Origin: Adiantum capillus-veneris
Taxonomy: Eukaryota; Streptophyta; Polypodiopsida; Polypodiales; Pteridaceae
Length of the DNA: 64,000 nucleotides
Assembly: GCA_014529385.2 (NCBI GenBank)
Contig: CM043949.1
Location: 106,926,554 to 106,990,553, forward strand
Reading direction: 5' to 3'
The notes below the pieces were generated by a model. That model searched no databases and was not told where the DNA came from. It saw only the letters and a program-made list of their open reading frames with translations. Position 1 is the stretch's first letter. Each line of letters opens with the position of its first letter. This document shows, piece by piece, positions 34,369-46,618 of the stretch. A program made the position numbers and the translations under genes.

Positions 34369-34978
34369 ACAATATACGTGGTTCACCCAATGTGGGCTAC
34401 ATCCACAAGAAAGCAGGCACTCAATGGCTTTAGTACTTCAAACAAGAAGTAGGTCACAAATAGATTATACCCTTAATAGAGCTTCCGCTTTGCTTCACTC
34501 ACACCCACCTTGTTGCATCACACTCTAAAAAATGTGTAGAAATGGCCTCCTTTTATAGGCCAAAAAGGTTGCCCTCTCTCATGAGAGGCAGCCGTGTATA
34601 GCCACCCTTGTGTAGACAAGGCCAAATCGGACCCTCCAATCCGCCCATGTGTCTCCGCCCTTGAGAAGACAATTCCGCCTTTGAAATTGGCCATCGGCCA
34701 TTGAATTCGGCCATCAGCCACCTACCATTAACTTTCGACCACCGGCCACCAACCAACCAGTCAAACAACCGGCCATTTTTCGACCACTTTTCAGCCGCCG
34801 TCCGGACATAATGTTCCTGCAAAAAGGAATATTCTGGCGAATGGCCGTGAAAATTGTGGTTTTCGGCGAGTGATTTTTCTTCGCGCACGATGGCTTCTCC
34901 TCACCATAAGGGGGCCTTACAAATGTGTGTTTTTAATACAAAAAATTACAAGGGGTAAATCAGGCCCGATACTTAACA
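34277..34978 (-). repeat. Family A 5' LTR of element 3
   Basis: 702 bp, with (GA)n at about 34327-34367, TATA at about 34547-34559 (minus) and a diverged GGCCA block at about 34683-34775. Confidence 0.93.
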
Positions 34979-37900
34979 ACAAATGTACTTGATCATTCAC
35001 TAAACACAACATTGTTGCCCATTCGTCTATCCTATGCGTATGATCAAAGTGGACCTAGGTATTCCTCAAATCACCTTGTCTAGTTCGTCTCATTCGATTG
35101 ACACACCATGCAAGACCTTTTGTAGAAATTTTGAAAAGGTAGCACTTTTCTCTACCATTGCCTTGTCCCATGAATCTACTACCATGAAAAAAGGGAAACA
35201 TACAATGTTGTTGCAACTGAAAAATATTGGCATATCCTTCACTCATTTGAACACTTTGCTTTCCTCTTTCTTTGGATCTTATACCTTCAAATCTAAATAC
35301 AATATTCATATCAAATTGAAAATAATAGCTTAGCAAAGGCAAATATCAAACACATGAACAAAAACTTGCAAGAATTTATTCCACACATACCCGTTGTTTT
35401 GCATTAACGGCATCATCTCCTCTAGAAAACCAAGTAGATCTCTTCCAATTGTGGCTTTCTCATCTTATCTTGTCAAAGATTCAAATACATCGGTTGAGCG
35501 ACTAGCATTTGTATTTTTCATGCTCCACCTTTCATTTTTAAGAATTGTACTAACCAAGTTCTGGACTTTTGCTATACTGGCTCTTGAGGTGCCTGGTTGA
35601 GCACTATGCTCGTGATTGCCAATGTGAAGCATCATTCAATTCATGCTCTCATCCAAGGGGAATACATAGTAGATGATCGCCTTGCATACATCAATGCATG
35701 TCACTTCTTTTTGGCAATAGTGACAATAAATTTTTTAGTTGCCTCCCCCTGCAGGATATCCCTTGTTCACCTGTCGATCAAAGTGTCAATGGAAACAAGT
35801 GTCATTGAACTTCTTTGCATTCATGTAGAATGGACAAGTCAATCAATGACATTGGAGGTTCCCAAGACAATAACTTAGCCTCACTATACAAGGTATTGTC
35901 ATGTTGGTTTGGGATGGTCGTGTATAGAGATGGTTGTCGTGTTTTTGCTCCATCCCTTACATTTTCTTCTCAAGAACCTCAAATCACAAACAAACATTAT
36001 AGGTGAGGGGAAGTTCATTTATCTACAAAGGATTGTTGCACATCTTTAACAACTTCTTTAATCGACAAGTCCCTTCTCCATGTTGTATCCATTGAACAGT
36101 GGACACGATGGTTTATCTTCATTTTCACTATCAAGTTCCAACACTTCCACACATGCCTCATTATCTATAGGTCTCACATGCCTCACAATCTGTGGTTCTC
36201 ACATCAATCGAGCTTTTCCTTATATATTTGTTGCACGTTATCTCCATGCTCTTGTTGTCAAAAACATAAACACATCTATTGTGTACAACAACACATATTT
36301 GGTTGACAAAGAACCATCAATCATGTAGTGTTCCTTCATGGTCACTATGTGGAGTCGTAGAAAACTCAAATGTATAGCCTTCTTCTTGAATGATTGCATG
36401 CAATCCTTGGAAAACACATGTTGAGGTAACAAACTTTGAAGATAATGAGAGCTACACAGCACCTTACCATTGTGAAAAGGAATATCTTGTGTGATAGTGT
36501 TTCAACTTATGTGCCAAGAGAGTAACACAGAGCTTAAACTATTCATAACTGAAAGCTGATAGCTATGGAGGCCAAGAAAAATTTGGCTCTTTAACTTTCC
36601 TCACAATGATTATGTCACCCTAATGGTAAAGTTTTCACTATGGCTTCTACTATTGCCAAACCATTTGCTCGCTTTTTGTTGCTCTTAACCTTTTGAAATA
36701 CTTCAAGTGCCATTGATTTTCTAGCAGGCTGCCTCTAATAAGATTGACATGACATGGCTTGAATGCTTTGGATAGATGCTCAAACCTTCAATAATTATCA
36801 CTCCTAAAACTAAAAGATAAGGACTGTCAAACCAAAGAAAAAGATCTATAGAAAAAAAAATCATTATAATTTGAAACAAAAACAAAACAATTACCAAGAC
36901 GAGACACTCAAGAAATGTATCACGCTAAGAGCCTAAAGCTCAAAGCAAAGAGAGAGAAGAAAAGAGTGTTAAATAGGCAGCCAGGGAAATTAATATTGAA
37001 ATAACGCCATTTATAAAGCGAGCACCCTATGTATTGCAAGAAGAAGGCATTAGAAGTCGCCAAATATAAAGTTTTGTATGAGAATTTGAAGCCAACATTA
37101 GTAGAGCTATAATGGAGATCACTAGCTAAATGAATAACAAGTTAATGAGTTGAGGACAAACCAATATTTCTAAAGAAAGAAGGAAATATTGAGCCAAACA
37201 TTGGAGGATACCATGTCTCGTAAAATGGCATACTCCTCTTGGGTTTAAAAACCATTGTAGAGGCAACTCAAGATAGACTGAATAGTGTGGAAGGAATGTT
37301 GTCAAAAAGTCAAAGAACAAGTGAGGCAATGGTAGCACAATGAAAGCTGTATCATATTATCCAAGTGGCTCCGAACAGATGACATGTCTCTTGCTCTTGC
37401 ACTCAAATTAAAGCGAGAGGACTAGAAATGCTCCTATCCACAACATACTAGAGCATGCTATGAGCTATGATTTTCCAAATGCCCTCTAGAGAAAGGAAAA
37501 TTAATAATGGCAACTAGAGTGAAGAAGGCATGGTTTTGAATAATCAAATTCAAATATACCTGTACTATGCTTTGTCATGGTATCTTTATCTTGATCCCAC
37601 ATATTGTCTACATGAGAGATGACTAGAGATGGGAGAGAGAACTCTCCGAGAATATCATGATTCACCACATCCTTGAGATCAAGTGCCATATGAACATTTA
37701 GTGTTAACACAGTACATCAAATATTTGAAGTTTATTAGACGTGGAAGTTTAAATACTATTAAAGTTCTTGAGTGTGATCAAGGTCATATTCATAGGTTTT
37801 GAATATATTATGGCCCATTTGGCTAGGCACCACTTCAACTATAGGCCACCATGGCTTATCGAACTAATTGACAGCTCTAACTCCGGAGGTATCAATGACT

Positions 37901-38394
37901 CACATTGATCATGTTTCATAAGCACAAATGCACAGTGGCGTTCACAAGTAGTTTAGTTTTGATCCACTTGGAATTCACTTAATGACGTAGAAGACCACAT
38001 TGGGTAGACAATTCACTTGGAATTTACTTGGGGATCGTGCAAGTTTAAGGTTGAGTTTACTTGAAGTGGGATACATTTTCATCGTCAGTTTAATCCAGGA
38101 CTAACGGTGGATATTTGATCCCACCATGTAACCTATTTGGAGCCATTTATCCCATTTGACACTTGAAAAGTCAATTAGTGATGAGGAAGGGCATTCTTGG
38201 GTTTCTTCTCAATTCATGGACTAATAATACTCCATAGATATCTATGATTGTGAATTGTGACATGAAATGAAGTCCAATCCTAACTACATCATTGGCTAGA
38301 TTAGAAAGGCAAAAGCTCTTGACTAAGTCTAGAGCTATAACCTACAATTGGCAAGTCATAAGAGTGATTCGGAGTGTCTCTCTCTCAAGGCCAC
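34979..38394. other. 3.4 kb without a recognisable gene
   Basis: Short frames occur on both strands, none with a domain I recognise. A minus-strand frame at 35342-35055 and a Cys/His-bearing stretch near 35690-35740 (minus, YCHYCQKEVTC) could be scraps of a DNA transposon or of the gene into which element 3 inserted. No terminal repeats or RNA genes were seen. Confidence 0.35.
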
Positions 38395-38563
38395 TGTCAG
38401 GACAAGGGTCCTGTACCCTAAGAACTAGGATAGTCATGGACTACGGCCAAGGGTCGGGCTAGGCAGTGTGGACAGGGGATCCGTCTAGGGCAAGGGGCTA
38501 GGAGCCCGCCTATAAAGGGAGGTTGGGAGGAGGATCTCAGAGTCTAGTTCCCTAGTTCTTACA
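38395..38563 (+). repeat. 5' LTR of element 4
   Basis: 169 bp, TGTCAGG...TTCTTACA, with a TATA box (CCTATAAAGG) at 38509-38518. Confidence 0.93.
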
Positions 38564-39383
38564 CTGGTATCAGAGCTTAGGAGTCTTTTCCACTCTCTCT
38601 CTAGGTGTGGTCTCTTGAGGTCCCTAAAAGCAAGCTCTTTGGGTGAGAACCGTGGCTTTTTTGGGGCTTTTCCAAATACAGACAATTTTCTTGCCAAAGA
38701 AGGCCGCTTGTCCCGTTTTGGAAGTGTGTGTATGGTGCATGAAGTCGCTAGGTCTTGGGCTTGGAAGGAGCGCCATGGGGAGGTAGAGACTTGCGCCAAC
38801 AGTTCTCGGCCATAGCCGGCCTCACCTAGCCACCCCATCTTCATCTTCTTGCTCGCAGAAAACAACATGCTACTGCTCGTTTTTTTTGGCTTCATAACCT
38901 CCTATTTTCACATTGTGAGGCCTTTGGCCATTAGCCTTAGGCCTTGGCCATTACTAAAGGCCCTTCCCACAGGCAATTCAGCGAACCAAGCGGTCAAGCA
39001 AGCCAAAGCAACACAAGCAAGGCAAACACTCGGCTTCCCATCGAATCTCCCGAAGTCGGACTACGCTCAGTACCTGCAGAAATTTACAGCAACTGCATAT
39101 TTTTTTGGCGACGACTTCAAGAGGCGTTCAAGCAACATAATAGTCGACGCTTCCAACAATTAAGCTTCGACTCAAACGTGAAGCTTCAACCATACACGGT
39201 GCGGAGTTCGATTTGTACCCCGCCGGTGCAAATTATTGTTTGTTCGACGATTAAGTGCTACGACGTGCAAAGGGGAGTTCGCTATACTTTGCAAGTGCTA
39301 CCAAAATCAGGTATTTTTTTTCTGAGTACTTCTTTCACTGCACTGTGTAGCCATGGATTCGGATATCAACATGACATTCGATT
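38564..39383 (+). other. Leader of element 4; gag deleted
   Basis: After the primer site no gag frame is present. A gag-like ATG occurs at 39353 (MDSDINMTFDFEQSTPD), followed within about 60 bases by protease sequence in another frame, so nearly all of gag and the knuckle is deleted. Short frames at 38615-38815 and 38849-39163 have no domain. Confidence 0.7.
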
Positions 39384-39788
39384 TTGAGCAAAGTACTCCC
39401 GACCCTGCCAATGACGGCTCGCGGCCGGATCCACAATTTCATCAATTATGGATTGGTGAAAAAGCTCAAACTGCCTCAAACTCCGAGTACCCACCGCTAC
39501 AAGGTAGCAATGATGAATGGACATAATAGTGAAATATGGGATACTCAATGCCGAGTTGTTCCATTGGAAGTACAAGGATACTGTACTTGTTTGGATTTTC
39601 AAGTTATGAACATAGAAAGGGCTGATGTGGTTCTTGGTAGGGAGTGGTTGCATAGCTTAGGGCCATCACTGATACGTAGCTATGAGCACAACAATTTGAT
39701 GTTTGATTCCCATGGCACACATGTGTTGTTGTTAGGAGAAAAGGATATACCATCATCACCACTGATTTGTACTGCCGAGCTTATGTAG
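39384..39788 (+). pseudogene. Gypsy aspartic protease remnant, element 4
   Basis: Contains THNFI-like IHNFINYGLVKKLKLPQ and the downstream flap and ILG-type motif (DVVLGREWLHSLGP). The segment that should hold the catalytic D-S/T-G reads PMTARGR, so the active site was removed by the deletion. TAG at 39786-39788 separates it from RT. Confidence 0.85.
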
Positions 39789-39821
39789 CTCGTTTTTTAT
39801 AATGAAATAGAACAGGTTTTC

Positions 39822-40841
39822 TTGCATTACTCACTGTCTCATTTTCTTTCTAACATTGAGTCTGTTGAACATTCCTCAACGCCACATGCTTCTCTCTCCT
39901 CTATTCCGCCAATTTCTAATTGTACACAAGCAAACGTTGCTAATCAGTTACAAAAATTGTTAAAGGAATTTCAAGATGTCTTTCCTAATGATCTGCCATC
40001 AGGTTTACCGCCGACACGCTCAGTACAACATGGCATTGACGTGGCTGCTGCTGCAGGCTGTAAACCTGTTAGTGAACCACCTTACCATATGAGTTACTCA
40101 GAGGCTGATGAGGTGGAACGTCAGCTTGCTAACTACCTTAGCAGAGGGTTTATACAACCCAGTTCTTCACCATGGGCTTCGCCTATCCTTTTGGTGAAGA
40201 AAAAGGACAGCAGTATGCGCATGTGCGTAGACTACCGGGGTTTAAATGCGGTTACAGTTAAGAACAAATACCCATTGCCAAAGGTAGATGAGTTATTTGA
40301 TAAGCTAACTCATGCTCGCATTTTTACGAAAATCGACTTGCGATCAGGATATCACCAAGTCCGTATTCGGCTTTCCGATATACCTAAGACTGCATTCCGA
40401 ACACAGTTTGGACATTACGAGTTTTTGGTGATGCCCTTTGGGTTAACCAATGCGCCCGCGACATTCATGACACTTATGGATAGTGTCTTGAAACCATATT
40501 TGGGAAAATTTGTCATTGTGTTCCTCCATGACATTCTAGTTTATAGTGCTTCTGAAGAAGAGCACTTACAACATCTCAGGCAGGTGTTTTAGTTGTTACG
40601 TGCAAACAAGTTATATGCCAAGGAATCTAAATGTGATTTCCTCAAGGAAGAAATTCATTATTTAGGGCATGTCATTTCAGCTAATGGCCTATACATGGAT
40701 CAATCCAAAGTGGATACCATCCGGAAATGGCCACCTCCTAAAAATCTGGAAGAATTACAGATCTTTTTAGGCTTTGCAGGTTTTTACCGAAGGTTCGTAA
40801 AAAACTATGCTCACCTTGCTGTACCTAGACGGACCAACTAA
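39822..40841 (+). pseudogene. Gypsy reverse transcriptase, element 4
   Basis: RT motifs are in order: [49 protein letters not shown] and [10 protein letters not shown]. The catalytic box reads FLHDILVYS, where gypsy RTs have F(I/V)DDIL, so one catalytic Asp is His. TAG at 40590-40592 interrupts the thumb region, and a one-base shift near 40825 ends the frame before RNase H. Confidence 0.92.
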
Positions 40842-41560
40842 AAGGCAAAGGTAAGGCTTTTCAGTGGGGTTCCGCTCAACAGCAGAGTTTTGAAACACTC
40901 GAAAATGCATTAGTTACAGCTCCTATGCTGGCTATTGTAGATCCTTTAAAACCATTCGTTTTGGAAACGGATGCCAGTGACCATGCCATTGAAGCAGTCC
41001 TGTTACAAGACGGACGACCAATTACATTTGAAAGTAAGAAACTGGATGCAGCTCAAAAGAATTATTATGCTTACGAACGTGAACTCTATGCAATAGTGTC
41101 TGCCTTAAAGACATGGCGTCACTATCTGTATGGTGCTCAATTCGAGATTGTGTTTGACCATGAAAGCATCAAATGGTTTATACAACAAACAGATTTAAAG
41201 GGTCGAAAAGCCAGGTGGACCGAGATCCTTCAGGAATATGACGCCAAGTTAAGGTATCGCAAAGGCCGATACAATGTAGTGGCAGACGCTCTCAATCGAA
41301 TGCCAGAGATCAATTCGCTCTTGCTCACGGAACTTCGTAGTGAATTTTTAGAATCTCTCAAGGGCAGATATGAGCAAGATGAAACATATTCCAAAGTGTG
41401 GAGCCATGTTCAAAAGAGGGATCCTTCTCACTCCAATGCACGTAGTGTACAGTTAACCTCCACACCTAGTTCTCCTTTATCAAGTGATGGACTACAGCGA
41501 TGGAAGCATTTTACCATCGACAATGGTACCTACTCCACAAGGGGAGAGTTTGTGTACTGA
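40842..41560 (+). pseudogene. Gypsy RNase H, element 4
   Basis: The frame contains ETDASDHAIEAVLLQ (RNase H first Asp), YERELYAIVSALKTWRHYL (Glu) and RYRKGRYNVVADALNRMPE. These are typical of the Ty3 RNase H domain. It leaves frame near 41535. Confidence 0.92.
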
Positions 41561-42876
41561 CGGACGCAAACATTCGGCGCCAAATTCTTTATCAATGTCA
41601 TGATAGTCCAAGTGCAAGGCACCCGGGGATTAGAAAAACTTATTCTCTCGTACGACACCAGTTTTACTGGCCAGGCCTACATGGCTTTGTTCAAGCTTAT
41701 GTCTTGCATTGCCAAAAATGTCAAGTTAACAAAGCAGAGCGCCTGAAAGAAGGAGGACTCTTACATCCTTTGGAAATTCCCAATGGAAAATGGGAAAGTA
41801 TCTCCATGGATTTTATTGTAGGTTTATCAACCACTATACGAGGTCATGACTCAGTATGGGTGGTCATAGACATGTTGACTAAACTATGTAAGTTTATTCC
41901 GACCAAATCCACGGTTAAGACACCGGAACTAGTAAGGTTATTTGTGGACAATCTATACAAATGGTATGGGTTGCCAAGTAATATTGTTAGTGACCGTGAT
42001 CTCAAGTTTAACAGCCACTTCTGGAGAGTTGTATTTAAACGATTGGGTACACAACTCAACCTCAGTACAGCTGACCATCCAGAAACAAATGGTCAAACGG
42101 AACGGGTTAACTAGGTGCTCGAGGATATGCTAAGAGTATACGTTAGCAAAAAACAGACAGACTGGGAAGAATACTTACCTATTCTTGAGTTTGCCTACAA
42201 CAGTTCTAAGCATGTCACCACAGGCTTTAGTCCTTTCATGCTCATGTACGGGTTTCAACCTATGTCACCAGTTACGGTGGGGTTGGCGACCGAAAAACTC
42301 CAACTGGTTAAGGATTTTCTCCAAGACCACATGGATATGCTGAAACTTGCTTGTCAGAATGTCCGACAAGCACAGGATCGGTATAAGAAATACGATAATG
42401 AGAAACGCCGCCAAGTTACCTTCAAAGAAGGGGAGGAAGTATTTTTACGTGTGCCAAAACATTCAGAAAGTCTGAAAACTGGACCGACACCTAAATTATC
42501 TCCCCGATATTGTGGGCCTTTCAAAATATTCAAGCGAGTTGATGATCGTGCCTACAAACAACTACTACCATCACACTCTCGCATTCATCCGGTGTTTCAT
42601 GTAAGCTGTCTACGAAAGCGGTTACATGGGGACGACAACGTCATTAACCAACAGGTTTTGGTCGATTACATTGAACCTCCTACTTTATCGCATAAACCTG
42701 AACGTGTTATGGATTATCATGAGTTACGTACACGACATCATGTACGACAACAAGCCTTAATCAAGTGGAAAGACCGACCTGAAGAAGCTGCCACTTGTAG
42801 AAACATTAGTGTTCTTAAGAAGAAATTTCCCACTTTTGTTTTCGAGGACAAAAACTCTTCTTTAAGGGGGGAGTAA
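41545..42876 (+). pseudogene. Gypsy integrase with chromodomain, element 4
   Basis: The zinc-binding H-H-C-C (CHDSPSARHPG ... HCQKCQ) is followed by the core with ISMDFIVGL, VSDRDLKF and NGQTERVN, keeping D, D and E. A TAG at 42112-42114 splits the core from the C-terminal half (42115-42876). That half ends with the GPF/Y region (RYCGPFKIFKRV, HPVFHVSCLRK) and a chromodomain-like tail (VRQQALIKWKDRPEEAATC). Chromodomains bind modified histones and steer insertion in heterochromatin. Confidence 0.92.
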
Positions 42877-43047
42877 TGTCAGGAAAAGGGTCCTGTACCC
42901 TAAGAACTAGGATAGTCATGGACTACGGCCAAGGGACGGGCTAGGTAGTGTGGACAGGGGATCCGTGTAGAGCAAGGGGCTAGGAGCCTGCCTATATAAA
43001 GGGAGGTTGGGAGGAGGATCTCAGAGTCTAGTTCCCTAGTTCTTACA
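42877..43047 (+). repeat. 3' LTR of element 4
   Basis: 171 bp, TGTCAGG...TTCTTACA, with a TATA box (CCTATATAAAGG) near 42991-43002. Confidence 0.93.
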
Positions 43048-43052
43048 GCCAC

Positions 43053-43751
43053 CAAGTCAGTGTGCAAAGATGGTGGAAACCAAGCCTTATTATGTATTGC
43101 TTTCAACAATCCCCTTAACCAAACTACTACTCCGCTAGAATAACTCCTGCTCATTAAAGAATGATGATGGAGGTTCCAACATCTCAAATGCATGGCAATC
43201 CACACTATACGTGCTCAGTGTTTAAGACAAAAACCATACCTATTAGGGGTGGTTTGCGAGCACAAAAATAATCAAAGCCAAGAAGAGCTCCAAGTCAACC
43301 AAATTTTCTAAACTTTCTCGTGTTTCATGCAAATTCCTTTTTGCTCAAACTGGCACATAGGAGGTACTTACATGTAAGACCGACAATCATGGTTGTGCAA
43401 TGCCAACAATAAACACAAATAGTGGATGTGTTATGGTAGCAAAGGCCTAGTGTCACCTATATGGTTCTACAGTGTAGTGCTTTTGCAAGATTGTGCCTTT
43501 TATTTACAATGAAAACTACTTGAAATAAATAATTGTTTACAACTGTGAAACCTATTTCTATAAGCCTCATTTTGATAGAGTTATTAACTTCAAAGAAATG
43601 ATTTATGAAACCCAATTCACTGGAGTGACAAGAGCTCCTACTCTCTTCTTTTAATTACTTTGTAATCGTGTGAATCCCCAAGCTCTTTTGTGCTTGTGGA
43701 CTACAACAATCACAATGAACACCCCCATTTTCACTATGAGATTTCTTAACT

Positions 43752-43799
<48 letters not shown>

Positions 43800-45060
43800 G
43801 CATGCAATGAATAATTTACTGTCTAATCTTGTTTGTCTTTTTGCTTGCTTTTGTGTAAGCGTCTTGATTCCCCTCTTGCCTCTATGTGAATAGGGTGGAG
43901 AATATTTGTAGATTGAGCTCATCTAGCACATACATGGGATGGAGCATCACCCCCAAGCCAAGAAACAATGCAACAATCTGAAGTGCTTGGGAAGAGCAAA
44001 AAAAATTATTGACAAGGTGATCCTATTTGAGAAAGGGAGGGTATTGTAGGTGTAGTTATGCCAAGCAACATTGCTTGGGTCTCTTATGCGTACAGTTGGT
44101 TCTCGATTTGTGTCCCTTAGCATACAAGAGGTGTGTTGGGTTTGTCATAACTAGACAAAAGCCACAATTAACCTCTTGGATTAACCATTAGAATTTTGGG
44201 TGTGAATCCCACTAAGAAGTTATGCTAGGACACGTACATCATGACCAAAGGTTTTACATACTCTTGTGAAATTCTCAAAAATCTACCAACTATTGTGACA
44301 CTCCAAGCTCTCATGCCTGATGCAATGCTCTGAGTAAAAGAAAAAAAGCCTTAATACTTTTTCTTAGAAGACCAGATAAAAGCAATAAAAATTTGATTAG
44401 GGTACCTTTAATGTAGTACAACTCAACCATTACTAACTTTCCTAATCAAATGTGAAACATTGTGCCCTTAATTCACTACACCCAACTATTACTACCTTCC
44501 CAAGCTCAACCCCTAGCATCTTGCAATGTTGTCCATAGCTAGCCTTAGTCTCTAGTGCTTGTGTATTCGCCAACCACTCAACTTATCCTAGCCATTAAGC
44601 TTGCTAACGCACTATCCATCTCCATGGCTATCATGTAATGAGGGACTTGCAAAGTCTTTCCACCACTTGGCGCTTGCTACCAATCAATTCAGTCGTCACA
44701 CACATAAACTGATCAAATTGATATGGTCTTAGGAAGCACCTCTTTAGCTCCACATGATGGCACTAAAACTTAAAGAACCTTCTATGGTTTTCACTGTTAT
44801 TGCCAATATCATATCTAACAAAAACCCCAAAAAAACCTATTAGTGCAAGTTTAGTTCAACCCTGTATTGTTGCTAAATGGCATAAAGATCTTAGGCACAC
44901 ATGTTAATTTTCCAAATTCTCATGCTTACAAGGATTTGAAGGGGAAGGAAATTAGACTCACCAACACATCCCCAAAGCCAAAGCTTACAGCATGGAAAAC
45001 CTATATCTTCTATCCGTAGCCAAACCTCAAAGATCTATCCAACAAGTCTTGGACCCGCCA

Positions 45061-45123
<63 letters not shown>

Positions 45124-45388
45124 CACAAATGAAGTTTTTGACCATTGTATAGAGAAGCACAAGAATACAACTATACTATGTGTTACCACTATGCTAGCAA
45201 TTTGCTTATCCTAAAACAGGTTAATCCCTGTCATGAAGCTGTACTATCCGCCTCTTCTGAGATACAACACTTGGGTCTCAGTATAATAATGTGCATCTAC
45301 TCCAGTCGGCAACTGGACATCTGCCATTGGGCGTAGCAGTAAAACTGCACTTCTACTCCAGTATGCCATTGGCCGCGTCCATCATGCA
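43053..45388. other. Intergenic; microsatellites only
   Basis: No domain-bearing frame. (CT)n lies at 43755-43797 and (GA)n at 45063-45120. The right end, just below 45389, should contain the 3' untranslated region of the BUD32 gene. Confidence 0.5.
45063..45120. repeat. (GA)n microsatellite
   Basis: About 29 GA units, some 270 bp downstream of the BUD32 stop codon. Confidence 0.95.
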
Positions 45389-45946
45389 CTATCCTATCAT
45401 CACGCGTTTCCTTCCTCGCATTCGCACTGTGAAAAACAAAAACACAGCTAACACACATGCATAAAATCTCGTCCTGATTACCTCACATTGTCATATACAT
45501 GTTCACCACGATTTAGGGCTTAGGGTTTAGGGTTTAGGGACTTGAAACCCTGTTGAGTGTTCAAAACTGCCCTTAAAATTTGAAGATGATCTTGAAAACA
45601 GACTTGTTACGCACAAACATGCAGCAGATTTCGACAAAAACACCACAACGTCATCACCTTGTGCAAGCTTGTTCATTGTTGAACTCCAAAGCTTTGACGA
45701 CTTCTTGTAAGCTGCAACAATAAGCTCCATCTGCACATGTTTCACCAGAATGGATAATCATCAGAAACTGTTGGAGAAGCACGAGGTCCCATTTCTCAAA
45801 ACTTGCAGAAATGAAACCCTTTTTCTGCTTACAACATCCCCTGAAGATGAATGGAGTGATAGCAGAGCTCTCTCCAACACATACAAATCAACTGCTTTGT
45901 CCTCCGATAGCGATGATGTAAAGCTGAGCCCAAAGTCGATCATTAC
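45389..45946 (-). CDS. BUD32: BUD32/TP53RK-type KEOPS kinase, last three exons
   Basis: Minus-strand exons are 45946-45833 (114 bp), 45730-45658 (73 bp) and 45426-45389 (38 bp). Introns begin GTAAGC and GTGATG and end GTGCAG and TCACAG; the upstream acceptor is TTCATCAG. Joined they give 74 codons and TAG. The first exon has the kinase DFG segment (VMIDFGLS) and the Bud32 hallmark [16 protein letters not shown]. The second has [14 protein letters not shown]. The third is the basic tail [12 protein letters not shown]. Bud32 is the atypical kinase/ATPase of the KEOPS complex, which makes t6A in tRNAs reading ANN codons, and the tail is needed for tRNA binding. The N-lobe and the catalytic-loop exon are not in the visible sequence upstream; the intron may span the retroelements to the right. 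Intact frame and splice sites argue for a real gene, though a duplicated gene end is possible. Confidence 0.85.
45505..45540. other. Short telomere-like motif run in BUD32 last intron
   Basis: GATTTAGGGCTTAGGGTTTAGGGTTTAGG-type sequence holds three to four TTTAGGG-like units. It is too short for a telomere relic; such boxes are common in plant introns and promoters. Confidence 0.6.
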
Positions 45947-46454
45947 CTGATGAAGCCGAGCTAAAAAAGATTTCTATGAGCAATAGGGTAACTGTTATTG
46001 CAACTTGCAAGCACAATATACAAGCCATTGTCAGTACACAAACTCTTAAATATATGAAGCAGTGAAGCAAACTCTTGGTTTACAAAGCAGGATGAAAATT
46101 AAAGAGAAAGACCACAAGTGAAAAACCTTCAAAAAAGACGTAGCAAATACAAACATTTGGACACAGAGGAACTTGCCTATTGTAAAAGACAAACGAACAA
46201 AATCAAATAAGAGTTCCAAATCAAGGGTTGACGCTCTATCCTTTCAACACACCATGTCCATGCTGAATAAGGCCTCTCCCCATATGCAACCATACCCGAT
46301 TCCCAAATAGGAGCGCACACGAAGGAAGAGGCACCCAGCTGAGAAGGGGGTACCTACAAAATGCAAAGATAACAGCAAAGCCAGAGGCCATGATTCATCT
46401 GTCCATATCTGGGTACAAACCAGCTAATGCATACGGCAGGAAATACTTCCCAAG
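45947..46454. other. Presumed BUD32 intron sequence
   Basis: No frame of note. It lies between the acceptor at 45947 and the gypsy LTR remnant; I searched it on the minus strand for the kinase catalytic loop and did not find it. Confidence 0.45.
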
Positions 46455-46562
46455 TGTAATGTGCAGCAGAAATTATTTATGGTGATAACTTGGGTTGAGT
46501 GCTCAATCAGTACTCAAGGTTCCTTTTATTTTATGAGAGAGGTGTGCAATAAACGCGCGCGC

Positions 46563-46618
<56 letters not shown>

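Larger units (their letters stand above)
30855..34978 (-). mobile_element. Ty1/copia family A, element 3 (deleted, rearranged, with nested solo LTR)
   Basis: LTRs are 30855-31591 and 34277-34978. Flanks are AAAAA and ACAAA, a possible duplication with one change. The interior keeps RNase H, part of the linker and part of the integrase. All of gag, protease and pre-integrase is deleted near 34233, joining integrase to the leader. The RT core is also missing, and about 110 bp of RT sequence is inverted at 33030-33140. A solo LTR is inserted at 32098. The copy is dead. Confidence 0.93.
38395..43047 (+). mobile_element. Ty3/gypsy chromovirus, element 4, short LTRs
   Basis: LTRs are 38395-38563 (169 bp) and 42877-43047 (171 bp), differing at about six bases plus a two-base indel. 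GCCAC flanks both sides (38390-38394, 43048-43052). The primer site TGGTATCAGAGC is at 38565-38576 and the purine tract AAGGGGGGAG at 42864-42873. Order is protease, RT, RNase H, integrase, chromodomain, diagnostic of chromoviruses. Gag is almost absent. Short LTRs would fit a Reina-like lineage, but this is a guess. Confidence 0.95.

Noticed and set aside
34979-38394. Possible host gene right of element 3
   Set aside because: Frames are short, in mixed phases, and no domain or splice chain could be built, so I leave it unassigned.
38615-39163. Frames in the leader of element 4 as gag
   Set aside because: No gag core or zinc knuckle; the only gag-like start (39353) is cut by a deletion.
45505-45540. 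TTTAGGG run as a telomere relic
   Set aside because: Only three to four imperfect units; ordinary interstitial teloboxes.
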